From NCBI GenBank assembly GCA_036365455.1, contig JAWQUS010000026.1:12604001-12668000 (forward strand): a stretch of 64,000 nt of DNA, in the 5' to 3' direction. The notes under the pieces are model-generated. The model was not told the DNA's origin. It made no database searches and saw nothing but the letters and a program-made list of their open reading frames with translations. The first letter of the stretch is position 1; every line of letters starts with the position of its first letter. Source of the stretch: Macrosoma leucophasiata (lineage: Eukaryota; Arthropoda; Insecta; Lepidoptera; Hedylidae). The position numbers and the translations under genes were made by a program. This document shows, one piece after another, positions 9,952 through 21,163 of this stretch.

Positions 9952-10967
9952 AGGGATTGCAATCCCGCAAAGTGGGATCCCGCAATCCCGCGGGATCCCG
10001 CACCTTGTATCAATCTGGTGGATCCCGCACCTTCAAATCGCGGATCCGCGGATCCCGCAAATTTAAATTAACTGCTGAAACGTTCGTGAAGTTTCGCGAG
10101 AAAGCACGAATTTATTCTCAATCTCATTATTAATGAGATTGATTACCTTACCTGTTTTGATTGATTACCTTACCTGTTTGGTTAAATCTAAATAAAACAA
10201 AATGTTTGGCATCAAACATTTTAAAAATTAAGGTTATATAAAACTGCTTTGATTACTAAATATTTCTTACTTACTTAATTATTATTTTGTCAGAAAACAA
10301 ATAGGTACTTTTGTTGCAATAATATTTGAGACATATTATTTATAAAACATTTTTTTAGAATAAGACAAAAGGAAAACCCGGAAGCAGGTATCACAAAACT
10401 TTTTGTAGATATTTATGACAGCAAAATTGTCATTGTGTATAATCCGACTTTATTAAAATATCATGAAGGGCGTCGTGCGTGCGTGATAAAAGTATTATTT
10501 TTATTTTTATGTCATTATAATATCTTATTCCATTCGTTTTGTGTTTTTGACCACTACATCTTTAGGTCTTGTATAGGAGACGTTTTAAAAAACGCATAAG
10601 TTTACTTATTTATGAAATAAATATGTTGCCAATTACTGTAATGTAATTCAAAAAAGTATTGTTTATAACCTAATATTTGAAAATAATACAGTATTGTACA
10701 GCTATCATTAGTTTTCGAAGTGAAGATCGACATTTTCGAACTTTTTACTTAAAACTCACCTAAAAAAATAAACCTAAATTTAATTCCGTCTAATGCTAAA
10801 AAAATGTACTTAATGAACACTTTATTTTTATAAAACCTGTCAAGTGCATGTCGGGCCACGCGCATTGTAGGGTTCCGTAGTTTTAGATTTGAATAATGTT
10901 ATGAAAAAATAAATATGTTCTATGGTTCTTAAACTTTTTCGAGTAATATATATATTTGATCGACTAT

Positions 10968-11102
10968 CGGCCAAATACTCAAACGTCACTTAAATCTAAG
11001 TGCGACTTAAAAGTCTTCTGTCTTTATAAAACACGTTCAAACGATAGAGATAGCGCACGTTTGAGGGTTGCTTAAAATTGAGTGACGTTTGAGTATTCGG
11101 CC
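10968..11102. mobile_element. 135-bp MITE
   Basis: Inverted ends of 22 bp (GGCCAAATACTCAAACGTCA at 10968; its complement ends at 11102) with one mismatch. The interior is not coding. Confidence 0.7.
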
Positions 11103-11344
11103 ATATAACTCGCAAACTTGTAAAGCCAACTTAAGTGTGATAGTTTTCCTTTTTATTTCATTATATGTAGCTACTATTGCCGTAACGTTTAAATTTCTAA
11201 CAACAACCGTTTAGTTGGTAGAGGACACTTGACTCTAGCGAAAATTGGCAATTTTAAGCTTATTAAGTCACGAACTGTTCACAAAATCGAAAAATGATAT
11301 TACCACATCCCTAACATTTCTGAAACTACACTATACAGAAAACG

Positions 11345-11420
11345 AAAAATAAAACAATTATTCGCGCGTTACATGTAGGACCTCTCCTACATGTAACGCG
11401 CGAATAATTGTTTTATTTTT
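11345..11420. repeat. Perfect 36-bp-arm hairpin
   Basis: Bases 11345-11380 and 11385-11420 are exact reverse complements with a 4-nt loop CCTC. The core is TTCGCGCGTTACATGTAGGA. Confidence 0.95.
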
Positions 11421-12254
11421 TACCCCAAATATTTCTTTTTTTTTTTTATGTTTTTATTCTACCTTTTTGTCGGCGTGATCAAGGTGTATACTTGTGCCAA
11501 ATTTCAAGTCTCTCGTACCAATAGTTTTTGCGCTAAACCGCGGACGGACAGACAGACAGACAGGCAGGCAGACGGACATGGCGAAACTATAAGGGTACTT
11601 TGTTTACTACGAAACCCTAAAAACCTGCAGTTTCAATTGATTTTATGACAAAATTTCTAATATGCGGGATCCCGCGGGATCGGCGCGGGATTGATCAATC
11701 CCGCATATCAATCCCGCGGGATTGAAGATGCTGCGGGATTGCAATCCCTATCTACAGTTCACTTGAATTAAGCAACTGCACTAAATGGATACTAGGGTTG
11801 ATTTTAAAAATCATTTTAGTTTAATATACGCGAGATAAATCCGTAAAAATAGTTTTATTTCAATAAATGGATACTGCTTAGAGACATCTACATAACAACT
11901 AGAGGTGTCTGTCACTCAGAGGCCTAATATCTCTTGCCTCTGTACCAGGAACGTCGAATCCTTACATTACCATATAACTGGAATTCAGTAGATAGCGTTC
12001 AAAACTGCTTAGCTTCAAATAAGTTATAATGTCCACCAGAAGTCGGTCAAGGCCAATCTCAAGTGAGACTGCGCAGGAGATATAAAAGGGTGCTCTCCCT
12101 TCTCCCTCGCTCTCATAGCCCAGTGGAACGGTAATCTGACACGATGGGATAGATATCGGGCGCTGGACCAACGGCTTCATATGCTCTTCTTGGCACGGGG
12201 ACCGGACTACGGGCTTCTAACGTGAATTTCCTTGCTAATAAAACCCAACTTTTT

Positions 12255-12320
12255 CGCCTGGGGATCGAACCCGAGACCTCAGGGTTCAGCATCGCAATTG
12301 CGACTACTGATTGGATCTAC
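12255..12320 (-). repeat. tRNA-derived unit, degenerate
   Basis: The minus strand has GGTCTCGGGTTCGATCCCC (B-box) and an upstream arm GTAGATCCAATCAGTAGTC. It does not fold as a complete tRNA. Confidence 0.5.
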
Positions 12321-12351
12321 AAGGCGGTCTGGTTGTGGGCGGGATAAGTTT

Positions 12352-12545
12352 ATCCCTACTATAATATTATAAATACGAAAGTAACTCTGTCTGTCGGGTC
12401 TGTCTGTTACCTTTTCACGTCCAAACGACTGAACCAATTTTAATTTCGTACAGAGATAGAGCTGACTTTGAAAAAGAACATAGGCTACTTAGTTATTTAC
12501 GACATCCACGCGGGCGAAGCCGTACGCAGCAGCTAGTATTCTATA
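12352..12545 (+). repeat. Dispersed repeat ending in GCAGCAGCTAGTA
   Basis: It resembles the repeat at 52140-52330: an ATAATATTATAAATACGAAA start, CGACTGAACCAATTTTAATT in the middle and ACATCCACGCGGGCGAAGCC near the end. Confidence 0.6.
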
Positions 12546-12548
12546 TAA

Positions 12549-12596
12549 TACTGGTGGTAAAAATGCAATTACGGAGCTCTAGGGCGAAGCCACCGT
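12549..12596 (+). mobile_element. SINE head fragment
   Basis: ACTGGTGGTAAAAATGC then ACGGAGCTCTAGGGCG. Only the head of the HaSE2-like family remains. Confidence 0.5.
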
Positions 12597-12679
12597 ATAA
12601 CTATTATTGTGTGTTGTTTAGTGGCAGGTAGATTAGCTACCTGCTACTAGTAACAACAGCACTGAAATATCTACTACTT

Positions 12680-12970
12680 ACTGGTGGTAGAGCTCCTGTG
12701 ACGGGGCTCGCGGGCGTACATACCACCGCATTACCTTATATATATAATACTTGCCGCTAAATGGTAGTGTTCAGCACTATCGTGTTCCGGTCAGGTGGTA
12801 ATGTACTGCCCTGTTATTTCCGGCACCGAGGCATAACACCTTAGGCCTCAGGAGTGGTAACGCATTTGCATTTTGACCTTGGTCTTTGCGTGGGTGTCTA
12901 TAGGCTGCAGTCATCACTTGACATCAAAGTGAACTGCATGCTTGTTTGCCACTTCCATAACATAAAAACA
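12680..12970 (+). mobile_element. HaSE2-like SINE, full length
   Basis: It runs from ACTGGTGGTAGAGCTCC to GTTTGCCACTTCC and an A-rich end. A short (TA)n expansion sits at about 12736-12750. Confidence 0.9.
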
Positions 12971-13465
12971 AAATCTAGTTTTAACGTATTGTACTACTGT
13001 AGCTTATAAATATCTATCAGCTTACAGTACTCGCTTACCAACAATGAGCGCTATACGCTTGCTTGCCTAAAAAAATAAAAGTAATACGGTGGCGCCCACA
13101 TTAAGTAGGCTAGGCGCCCCCTTAATGGGTCTAATTCCACTTTAGCTCTACAATAATATTTATCGAACGTATATCCGTTAATGTAGCCGCCTGTAGCATA
13201 TAAACAATTGGCCCAAGGTGCGCTTGTGTGACTCATGCTGGGAATAAACTGTATAAACAACCTGTCCAATAGCAGTCGATGCGTATCAACGATACACTAA
13301 CATCACTTGTTCCCTATTGTGATGATGTACGTAACTTTAACAATTGCCTGACGATTGGAATACATTGATTTCAATGCTGATATTCACTATTATTTCTAAA
13401 ATAGCTTAGTTATATTTGAGCAATCATAGGTGACGTTATCAAAAATTCTTTGCTACACTTGATTT

Positions 13466-13549
13466 TACTGGTGATATAGCTCCAATGATAGAGCTCGCGG
13501 GCGTAGGCACCGCTGCATTACCTAATGTACTTGCCGCTAAATGGTAGTA
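13466..13549 (+). mobile_element. SINE, 5' part only
   Basis: Head (ACTGGTGATATAGCTCC) through GCCGCTAAATGGTAGTAG, then cut. A MITE copy begins 39 bp further. Confidence 0.75.
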
Positions 13550-13587
13550 GAGGATAGAAACTAGAATAGAGAGCGATAGAAATAGGT

Positions 13588-13953
13588 ATACAGGGTTAAA
13601 TATATCTAGCGCATAAATCGTCAAAGGTCAGTTAGGTACGTTAAGACTAACAACTTTTGTTCTATGACTTTTGCCAAAACGCAGTACATCATACGATAAG
13701 AAATAAAATCGTTTCAAATGGGACTTCTATCAATTGTTAGCACTATGTTTCATACGTAAATTTTTACATAGGTACAGACGTCAGCTGTTTACGTACGTGA
13801 ATTTAAGAAGTATTAGAACTGCAAATTCTATTTATTATTTTTTGTATGTTAAAAAAAAATTGAATTAGAAAAAGTTGTACAACAAAAGTGTTAGTCTTGA
13901 TGAACCAAAGCCTCCCTTTAAGAATTATGCGCTGGTTACAAATAACCCTGTAT
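13588..13953. mobile_element. TA-flanked MITE, copy 2
   Basis: Same ends (TACAGGGTTA / TAACCCTGTA), same TA flanks and same body as the copy at 509-906. It is 32 bp shorter, mainly through a missing segment near the middle. Confidence 0.8.
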
Positions 13954-14336
13954 ATTTTAGTAGTTCTAATCGTAGGCCAATCGGTAAAAGAATATGTTAT
14001 TATTTATTCCGAAAAAGGAAAGTGTTCTGTTTTACAGTCAACATTATACCTAATATTGTATTTTAGAAATTACTTTGACGTAGGTATTTATTATTCATTG
14101 TATGTAATTGAATAGTATAAAATACCGATAATAGTATACATAATGGCTCCTTAAAATCATTGAACTTGAATTCATTATACAAATTCAGCCATGTTTGATA
14201 AAAAGCTTCGAGGTCATTTCATTAAAAACTAGATATAAGCGGGCTGTCAATACTGTATGAATCCTTGACATGTTTGTATGTTTGATTGCAATGATGGCAA
14301 TTCAAAAAAATTCGAATTTAAAATTACTGTATCCAA

Positions 14337-14567
14337 CAAGAAATAATGCACATCGACCTCAGGAAGAGACGTCGGCTTATTTCGGATCTGTAGAGCGTTA
14401 TCTCTTTCGTACCTTACCTATTTGACATTTGTCGACCATTTTGATCAAGTTTTGACCAATACCGGACTACAGATGCTTACGTAGGCAGTGTGCAGCAGAG
14501 ATAACGCTCTATAAAGTCGAAACTAGCCGATTGTCACTTTCATAGCCTCGATGTGCATTATTTCTTG
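14337..14567. mobile_element. 231-bp MITE with long inverted ends
   Basis: The outer 20 bp (CAAGAAATAATGCACATCGA) are perfectly inverted at both ends. Similarity continues, imperfect, for about 70 bp to GTAGAGCGTTATCTCT. A relative of the inner part lies at 43940-44035. Confidence 0.8.
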
Positions 14568-14892
14568 ATCTATTTCATACTAATTAATACAGTGTTAACA
14601 CCCGGGCCCAGAAATGTATGGAACAGTATCATTCTCCTTTTTGTCCATAAATCCCCATTACTTGTGGATGGCAAACATAATGGGGTTTAGTGCACAAAAA
14701 GTCCAAAAATTTGTCAACATGTTTGTGCTATACATATACCTAACAGCATTTTATTACTAACAGACTCTCGAGTTAAACTGCGGATAGACGGACGAACGAT
14801 ATCTGAATTATTTACATAATAACTATCTAATGATTTGAATGATTATCTAATGAACCGCGTGTACTCATTTGTGATTCTTTATTACGACGTAA

Positions 14893-15543
14893 TGAAACCG
14901 AATCATTTTTGAAGAAGCTGATAACTGGTGATGAAAAGTGGATCACGTACGACAAGAACGTGCGAAAAAGGTCGTGGTCAAAGGCCGGTCAGGCTTCACA
15001 GACTGTGGCGAAACCCGGGTCCTCGCAATAAGGTGATGTTGTGTGTGTGGTGGGATTGGAAGGGCATTATTCATTGTGAGCTATTACCACCAGGCAGGAC
15101 TATCGATTCTGAACTCTAGTGCGAACAACTGATGAGATTAAAGCAAGAAGTTGAGAGAAAGCGGCCGGAATTGATCAACAGAAGGGGTGTGGTGTTTCAT
15201 CATAATAACGCTAGACCTCACACATCTATCAGCTCTGCCACTCAGCAAAAATTAAGAGAGTTTGGCTGGGAGGTGTTAATGCATCCGCCGTATAGTCCTG
15301 ACCTTGCACCTTCAGATTTCCACCTGTTTCGGTCTCTTCTGAATTTTTTATGCAATGTTAGGTTAACATCACGAGAGGACTGCCAAATCCACTTGTCGCG
15401 GTATTTTGATGAGAAGTCCCAAAATTTTTATAGCAATGGGATCATGTCCCTACCTACAAGATGGCAAAAGGTTATCGAACAAAATGGTACATACATACTT
15501 TAGTTAAATTTAAATAAACTATATTAAAAAATGTTTTGAATTA
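14893..15543 (+). pseudogene. mariner transposase, decayed
   Basis: It encodes the C-terminal two thirds of a mariner transposase with frameshifts. Visible motifs are FLKKLITGDEKWITYD (first catalytic Asp region), WDWKGIIHCELLPPG, ARPHTS and YSPDLAPSDFHLF (third Asp). In the second motif the usual HDNARPH reads HNNARPH, so that catalytic Asp is Asn. The N-terminal DNA-binding part is absent. A 3'-end copy in the other orientation lies at 60215-60460. The element cannot move itself. Confidence 0.9.
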
Positions 15544-15561
15544 TCTTCAAATCTTCTTCTC

Positions 15562-15851
15562 TACTGGTGGTAGAGCTCCAGTGACGGAGCTCGCGGGCGT
15601 AGGCACCACCGCATTACCTAATATACTTGCCGCGAAATGGTAGTGTTCAACACTATCGTGTTCCGGTCAGGTGGTAATGTACGGCCCTGTAATTTCCGGC
15701 ACAGAGGCATAAGACCTTAGGCCTCAGGAGTGGTAACGCATCTGCATTTTGACCTTGGTCTTTGTGTGGGTGTCTATAGGCTGCAGTCATCACTTAACAT
15801 CAATGTGAACTGCATGCTTGTTTACCACTTCATTTACATAAAAAAAAAAAA
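15562..15851 (+). mobile_element. HaSE2-like SINE, full length
   Basis: Complete copy with a poly-A end at 15840-15851. The flanks share AAATCTTCT, a probable target duplication. It lies 20 bp from the mariner 3' end. Confidence 0.92.
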
Positions 15852-15856
15852 TCTTC

Positions 15857-15885
15857 TACTATCGATAGCGCAACTATCGATAGTT
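15857..15885. promoter_or_regulatory. Paired TATCGATA palindromes
   Basis: Two copies of CTATCGATAG lie 14 bp apart. The octamer is the binding site of insect DREF, but here it is in a repeat-filled intron, so a function is doubtful. Confidence 0.25.
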
Positions 15886-16099
15886 TAGCAACACTAATGC
15901 AAATGGCGTCCTTCACGCAAATTAAAGTAGGTATTTCGCTAATAAACCACGCGTTTATTTCCACCTGACACGAGGTCGCTTCCGCATTCACTCGGATCAA
16001 ATTATTTGCAGTATTCTAGAAATTTGCAAAATGAGAAACCGGCTAAGAGCGAGATTAGACATCTGCAGGGTAGAGTCCAATTTTTTTATTTACCGAAGA

Positions 16100-16212
16100 T
16101 TTTTTTTATATTACAAGCAGGCATGCAATTTACATTGATGTTAAGTGATAACTGCAGCCTAAAGACATCTACACAAAAACTACAACAGAGGTCAAAATGC
16201 AGATGTGTTGGC
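16100..16212 (-). mobile_element. HaSE2-like SINE, tail part
   Basis: GCAGGCATGCAATTTACATT through GTCAAAATGCAGATGTGTTG. The head is lost. Confidence 0.7.
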
Positions 16213-17354
16213 ACAGATTGTGTTATGTGGGACTCCGGGGAAAGTTTCCCGAACTAAAAACCCCTGGGTGTTCCGACTCGCCCGCCATCAGTGGCGGGAT
16301 CACGGCATAGAGCAACGCGGGAACACTATCGCACACATCCGCGAAGCGTAAATTGCTTAGGGCAGCGGTCGGCAACCTTCTTAGGGAAAGTAAAAATATT
16401 TAGGTACCTATACCAAGACAGAACGGTTTTAAAAATTTGAACTACTACGCTGGGTCCTGGGTTTGATCGCCAAGTCAGAGATAAGTGCTATTGGTTATTT
16501 AAACTGGCGAATCAGAGACACAGTGAGTACAGTGACGTCACGTTGCAATCCACTGAATCAAACGAGCCTTCAAAAATTTCCTTTCAGTTTCCTGTCGCCC
16601 ATTCTTAACAAACGTTTCATATTTCCGAATCAGGATTATATTTATGACCGATTCGTGTTTTTAACGAATGTAAATAACAAACGAAATGAGAACAACATAA
16701 TTCATAAAAACAAACCTAACATTCATCAAACCCAATGTTTTGAATTGGCACGGCCGTTCTCACAGTAGGTTCGCGCATAATTGGATTTTTTAATGACATT
16801 AGACGGTGTGGGCGTGAGCAGGTATCGAAGTTTCCGGTAATCCAAAAACATTGCATACTGGACATTACTGCTATACAAATAAAGCACTGACGAGATCAAC
16901 CGAACATTTCTTCGATATATGCGTATCGTAGGTGAACTGTATTATGTACACACATTAGTCGGGCGATGTCAACGGCCAGAGACCGGAACATTTCAGACGT
17001 TAATCCAATTGATGTTATCGTATTAGGTTTACTATATTACCTACAAAGATAAAATTGACATGGCCGCAATAGTAAAGGTAAGCTTGTATTTTTAGCATTG
17101 AGGTTACCCAACCTAATTCAGGGTCATTTAAAAAAGGGCAACGGACAAATCAGTGGTGAAATTAATTCGTTAATTAAGAGTGGAGACATGTAAGGCTTGG
17201 AACATATAAACGTTCTTTAAATACCTCCGTTATCCGTGCCCACCCAACGATGATACATTGCATAAGTATAATTACCTATGTGTTTATGATGTGTCTCACT
17301 TCACTCTTGGGGTGCTTTATATAATTGAGGTTCTCGTGGTGGTTACAAAATAAG
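16213..17354. other. Intron sequence, nothing recognised
   Basis: No gene was seen. A relic CATAGAGCAACGCGGG at about 16305 matches the end of the MITE family at 39213 and 40684. Confidence 0.4.
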
Positions 17355-17445
17355 GGAAAATCTACTTCGGACGGGGATCGAATACGCGACCTCTGGATAA
17401 CTAGCTCAGTTGCTTTACCTGCCAAGCTACCGAAGCCCAACATCC
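17355..17445 (-). repeat. tRNA-derived unit
   Basis: On the minus strand GGCTTCGGTAGCTTGGCAGG (A-box side) and GTCGCGTATTCGATCCCCG (B-box side) are recognisable. The acceptor ends do not pair fully (GGCTTCG against CGAAGTA). Probably a repeat. Confidence 0.5.
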
Positions 17446-17864
17446 GAGCGTCTAATTTTTCTTTCCCTTTTTGATTTTACCCTCTCTGGTGCTGGTCATG
17501 CATTAATATATTAACTAATTTACACCTCAAAACATGGATGTCAGCGTTACCTCGCAGATCGCTGCCATCCAATTTGAGGCCTAATTGTTTATCAACCGTT
17601 ATGACAAACTCTGCAGTTTATACAATATCGATAAGATGTTGTTATACCCGTGTAGCTTTATTTTTATTAGTATATTTTTGTTACTAACAATAACAAGCCA
17701 GCGAATTTCAAGAAAAAAATATTATTTCTTTCCATTTCTTTGGGAAGCCCTGTAGGTCCGATCTTTAGGTCGATCTTAGGGCGTCGCGGGAGAGGGTAAC
17801 ACATATACAAGTAGGAGAGTGCAACCTTGGCTCTGATAACCAGAATAGCAACTCGTGGGTCGTC

Positions 17865-18039
17865 AGGGGCGGCTCTAGTTCGTGTAGCGCCCGTGTGCAA
17901 TGAAACGCTGGCGCCCCCTAGGCCTGACACCCCCTTCCCCCATGATTCCTGTGCCATGATGGTCCAAGACGATGCTCTTAGCTGTGGCGGCGCCGCCCGT
18001 GTGCATTGCATACCCTGCACTATAGGTTAAGCCGCCCCT
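17865..18039. mobile_element. GC-rich MITE (AGGGGCGGCT ends)
   Basis: Left AGGGGCGGCTCTAG and right TTAAGCCGCCCCT are inverted. Near-matching GGGTCGTC and GGGTCGTG flank it, which could be an 8-bp duplication. Confidence 0.55.
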
Positions 18040-18849
18040 ACGGGTCGTGCTGGAATCCGGGCGCGGGTGTTTTGCGGCGGCGCAGAGATCGGTTGTTTGT
18101 TGTGTTCGTCGCGACACTGGCGACGATGGCCAACGAGGTATCGTTGCCCGGAACTTTCAGGATGATTGAATGAGACTAAAAGCATAATGTATGGCACTGT
18201 CACGCCGACGCAGTAGAAGGGCAGAATGTAGAATCAATGTGTACACATATAGACACATTAGACAAATAGAAGCGTAAAGTTATCTTTAGCCATAACAATG
18301 GAATGCAGTAGTTATTTTTATTTGGTTGTCTCTTCGACTCAATGACTACATAAGTGTAGATTCGTATAAATAAACAGTTAAAGTTCCAGTAGTGATAAGG
18401 AAAGAGGTTAGGCAACTATCATAACTTTGAAATTGATAACAGCACAAGAACTTTCACGCTGTTGACATGTGATCTAAATGTCGATTTCCTTCGTTGATAC
18501 TTTATCTTTTAATTAGATAAACATACAATTTATTAGCTAGACAGAAGAGAAGTTGAGGACAAAATTTAAGTATCAGCATTGTGAATCTCCTTAACACGAC
18601 AGCAAATACAGTAGAACCTCAATCATATAAACCTTGATAATGACATGTAAATACCTCTATAATTGCAACAAAAAAAAAATTAAGTGATGAAGATTTTGAG
18701 CCCATATAAAATACATTACAATATTACATAAAATACTCTATTATTTAAATTAAAAATTTCAAAATTGGCCTTTAAAAAAAATTGCTCACTTTTTTTTCTT
18801 TAACTTCGGCCTACTGATTTTTTTTTTATTAACAGCTAGATAATTAAAA
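18040..18849. other. AT-rich intron sequence, nothing recognised
   Basis: No domain, repeat end or structured RNA was recognised. Confidence 0.4.
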
Positions 18850-19800
18850 AAAAGGTCTCCGAGAATATGACATGGGAAAAAGAAGGAATCCAAATAGCTA
18901 ACCGCCACTTAAGTCACCTTAGATTCGCAGACAATATAGTTCTCTGTGCTGAAAGCAGTAAAAAACTTGAAAAAATGATAAACTCACTTAGCGAAGAAAG
19001 TAAAAAAGTAGGCCTTTCCATGAATAAAAATAAAACAAAAGTGATGACAAACAGCTACACACATGCAATTAACCTTGATGGAGAAACACTAGAATACGTT
19101 AACAAATACATATATTTAGGAAAAGAAATATAATTTGAGGACAAAACTGAAAATGAAGAGGTAGAACGGCGAATAAACATATGTTGGAGAAAATACTGGT
19201 CACTTAAAGAGATTATGAAGGGTAACTATCCGCTCCATGTAAAGAAAACAGTAATGGACACATGCATTTTACCGATTATCACGTACGGTTGTCAAACGAG
19301 AACCTACAATACTAAAATAAAAACGAAATTGGTTAGATGTCAGAAAGCTATGGAAAGGAGCCTACTCAAAATACGAAGAATACATAAAGTGAGAAGTGAA
19401 TCTATAAGAAAGAAAACAAAACTAATAGACGTACTACACCAGAGTCTTAGATTAAAATGGCGATGGGCTGGCCATGTAGCACGATATAATGACAAGCGAT
19501 AGAAGTGACAAAATGGAAAGGGCCGAGCGGAAAAAGACGTAGAGGACGATCTATGAAACGATGGAGTGATGACATAATTGCTGTAGCAGGAAAAGAGTGG
19601 ATAAAACGAGCTAAGAACAGGGAAAGCTGGAATAAGCTGGAGGAGGCCTATACCCAAACAGGGGTTCCTATCCAAGAAACTATGTCAAGCTAATTATAGA
19701 TATGTTATGATTACTTTAAAATAACATGTAGAAAAAAAAATAGTATTTAAGTAAATGCAATGTAAACATTTTATATTGGTGATGGGAAATAAAAAGGCTT
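18850..19800 (+). pseudogene. RTE-type LINE, 3' part of reverse transcriptase
   Basis: It encodes the RT C-terminal half and the thumb/tail of an RTE-like non-LTR element with in-frame stops at 19132 and 19501. Motifs are HLRFADNIVLCAE (active-site box, normally FADD), KTKVMTN, YIYLGKEI and YGCQTRTYN. Then come RLKWRWAGHVAR, RWSDDIIAVAG and WIKRAKNRESWNKLEEAY. The second Asp of FADD is Asn, so the enzyme would be dead even without the stops. It is 5'-truncated, with a tail rich in TTAAT. It lies in intron 2 of ANKLE2 in the opposite orientation. Confidence 0.9.
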
Positions 19801-20018
19801 TAATTAATTAATAAAAAAAATGAGGTACTGGAAAATAAGGAACATTGTTCAGTCCTATTTCTGGTGGATGTACAGCAGACCTCTTCCGGTCAGGGTCTTC
19901 AGGGTCATTAGGTCAATGGGGAAAAAACTGCTGCCATATACTTTCTACACTTTTCTCAAAACTTACATTCAAGACAGACTATTAAGGAGTCAAATGCAAT
20001 GAAACCTATTCTAAAATA

Positions 20019-20290
20019 TACTGGTGGTAGAGCTCCAGTGACTGAGTTCGCGGGCGTAGGCACTACCACATTACCTAATATACTTGCCGCCAAATGATAG
20101 TGTTCAGCACTATCGCGTTTCAGTCAAGTGGTAATGTACGGCCCTGTAATTTCCACAGATGCATAACACCTTAGACCTCAGGAGTGGTAACACATCTGCA
20201 TTTTGACCTCTGGTCTTTGTGTATGTGTCTATAGGCAGTTATCACTTATCATCAATGTGAACTGATTGCTTGTTTGCCAATTTCATTACC
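20019..20290 (+). mobile_element. HaSE2-like SINE
   Basis: Complete head; a few deletions near 20155 and 20235; A-rich end. Confidence 0.9.
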
Positions 20291-20622
20291 TATAGAGAAA
20301 AATGCATGATATAACATCTGGAGTGCCCCAAGGCTCTATTCTTGGACCTGTTTTTTACAAATAATTATGTAGCCTTGAGTAATCATAAATATGTATTGTA
20401 GGTACTCAACAACCTAGATATCTGGAATAATCTGGATATTGAAGTGGAAAAGGCAAGTGCACCTTAATCAATGCACAACACATTTGCTTGACACACATAA
20501 TTTACTTACACATGAAATAGAGAAATAATACCTATATTTTGGTTTTATTTATCCTGTTTTTAATTTTGTTTCATAAATGATAGTCAAAAATGTATTGAGA
20601 AATATTTAAAAAATGCACTCAC

Positions 20623-20778
20623 AGTTACCGTTCCCATCATGTGCATCAGTGGACTCTGCTCCTCTCAAAGCAAAGGAGACAGCATCCTGATGGCTGCGGA
20701 ATGCTTTGAACCTCGCTGTCTTGTACCGTCGCACCAACTCCAAGGCTTCCGATTTATTTTTGTACACATGCAAGGCTT
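20623..20778 (-). CDS. Ankle2: ANKLE2 homologue, exon 2
   Basis: The acceptor TTGTTTTCAG ends at 20779. The first two bases complete a Glu codon begun in exon 1, giving EALHVYKNKSEAL then RFKAFRSHQDAVSFA. Human ANKLE2 has YVYENKKEAL and RFKAFSTREDAEKFA, the viroplasmin-like region. Two donors lie 6 bp apart: GTAACT at 20628 and GTGAGT at 20622. Both keep the phase for exon 3, so the product differs only at the junction (DGN-A or DGNGN-S). I chose GTGAGT because it fits the consensus better. Confidence 0.9.
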
Positions 20779-20880
20779 CTGAAAACAATGACGAATGTTA
20801 AAATAAAGTAGTGTTCAGTGTCATAGTAGAATATAGAGTATAAGAGTATATGAGACCATTTTTTAGAGAAATAAGTATGT

Positions 20881-21163
20881 TTTTATTTTTTATGTAGTGG
20901 CAAACAAGCATGCAGTTCACATTGATGTTAAGTGATGACTGCAGCCTATAGACACCCACAAAGGACCAAGGTCAAAATGCAGATGCGTTATCACTCCTGA
21001 GGCCTAGGGTGTTATGCCTCTGTGACGGAAATTACAGGGCCGTACATTACCACCTGACCGGAACACGATAGTGATGAACACTACCATTTAGCGGCAAGTA
21101 TATTAGGTAATGCGGTGGTGCCTACGCCCGCGAGCTCCATCACTGGAGCTCTACCATCAGTAA
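20881..21163 (-). mobile_element. HaSE2-like SINE, full length
   Basis: Complete copy, poly-T at the left and the CATCAGTA head end at the right. It is 100 bp upstream of the exon 2 acceptor. Confidence 0.9.

Larger units (their letters stand above)
10838..11633. repeat. Nested repeat with AGGGTTCCGTAG ends
   Basis: The left GTAGGGTTCCGTAGTTTTAG and right TTTACTACGAAACCCTAAAA are imperfect inverted ends. The right part has a (GACA)n tract. A related tail occurs at 62620-62645 (GTTTACTACGGAACCCTAA). Confidence 0.5.
9952..11749. mobile_element. Non-autonomous DNA transposon, 1798 bp
   Basis: The terminal inverted repeats are identical (AGGGATTGCAATCCCGC at 9952; its reverse complement ends at 11749). 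They are flanked by an exact 10-bp duplication, ATCTACAGTT, at 9942-9951 and 11750-11759. Each end continues into repeated GCGGGATCCCGC-like palindromes (9960-10065 and 11664-11735). I see no transposase. A 9-11 bp duplication is typical of Mutator-like elements and 8 bp of hAT; the family is not established. It interrupts an older SINE and contains smaller elements. Confidence 0.85.
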
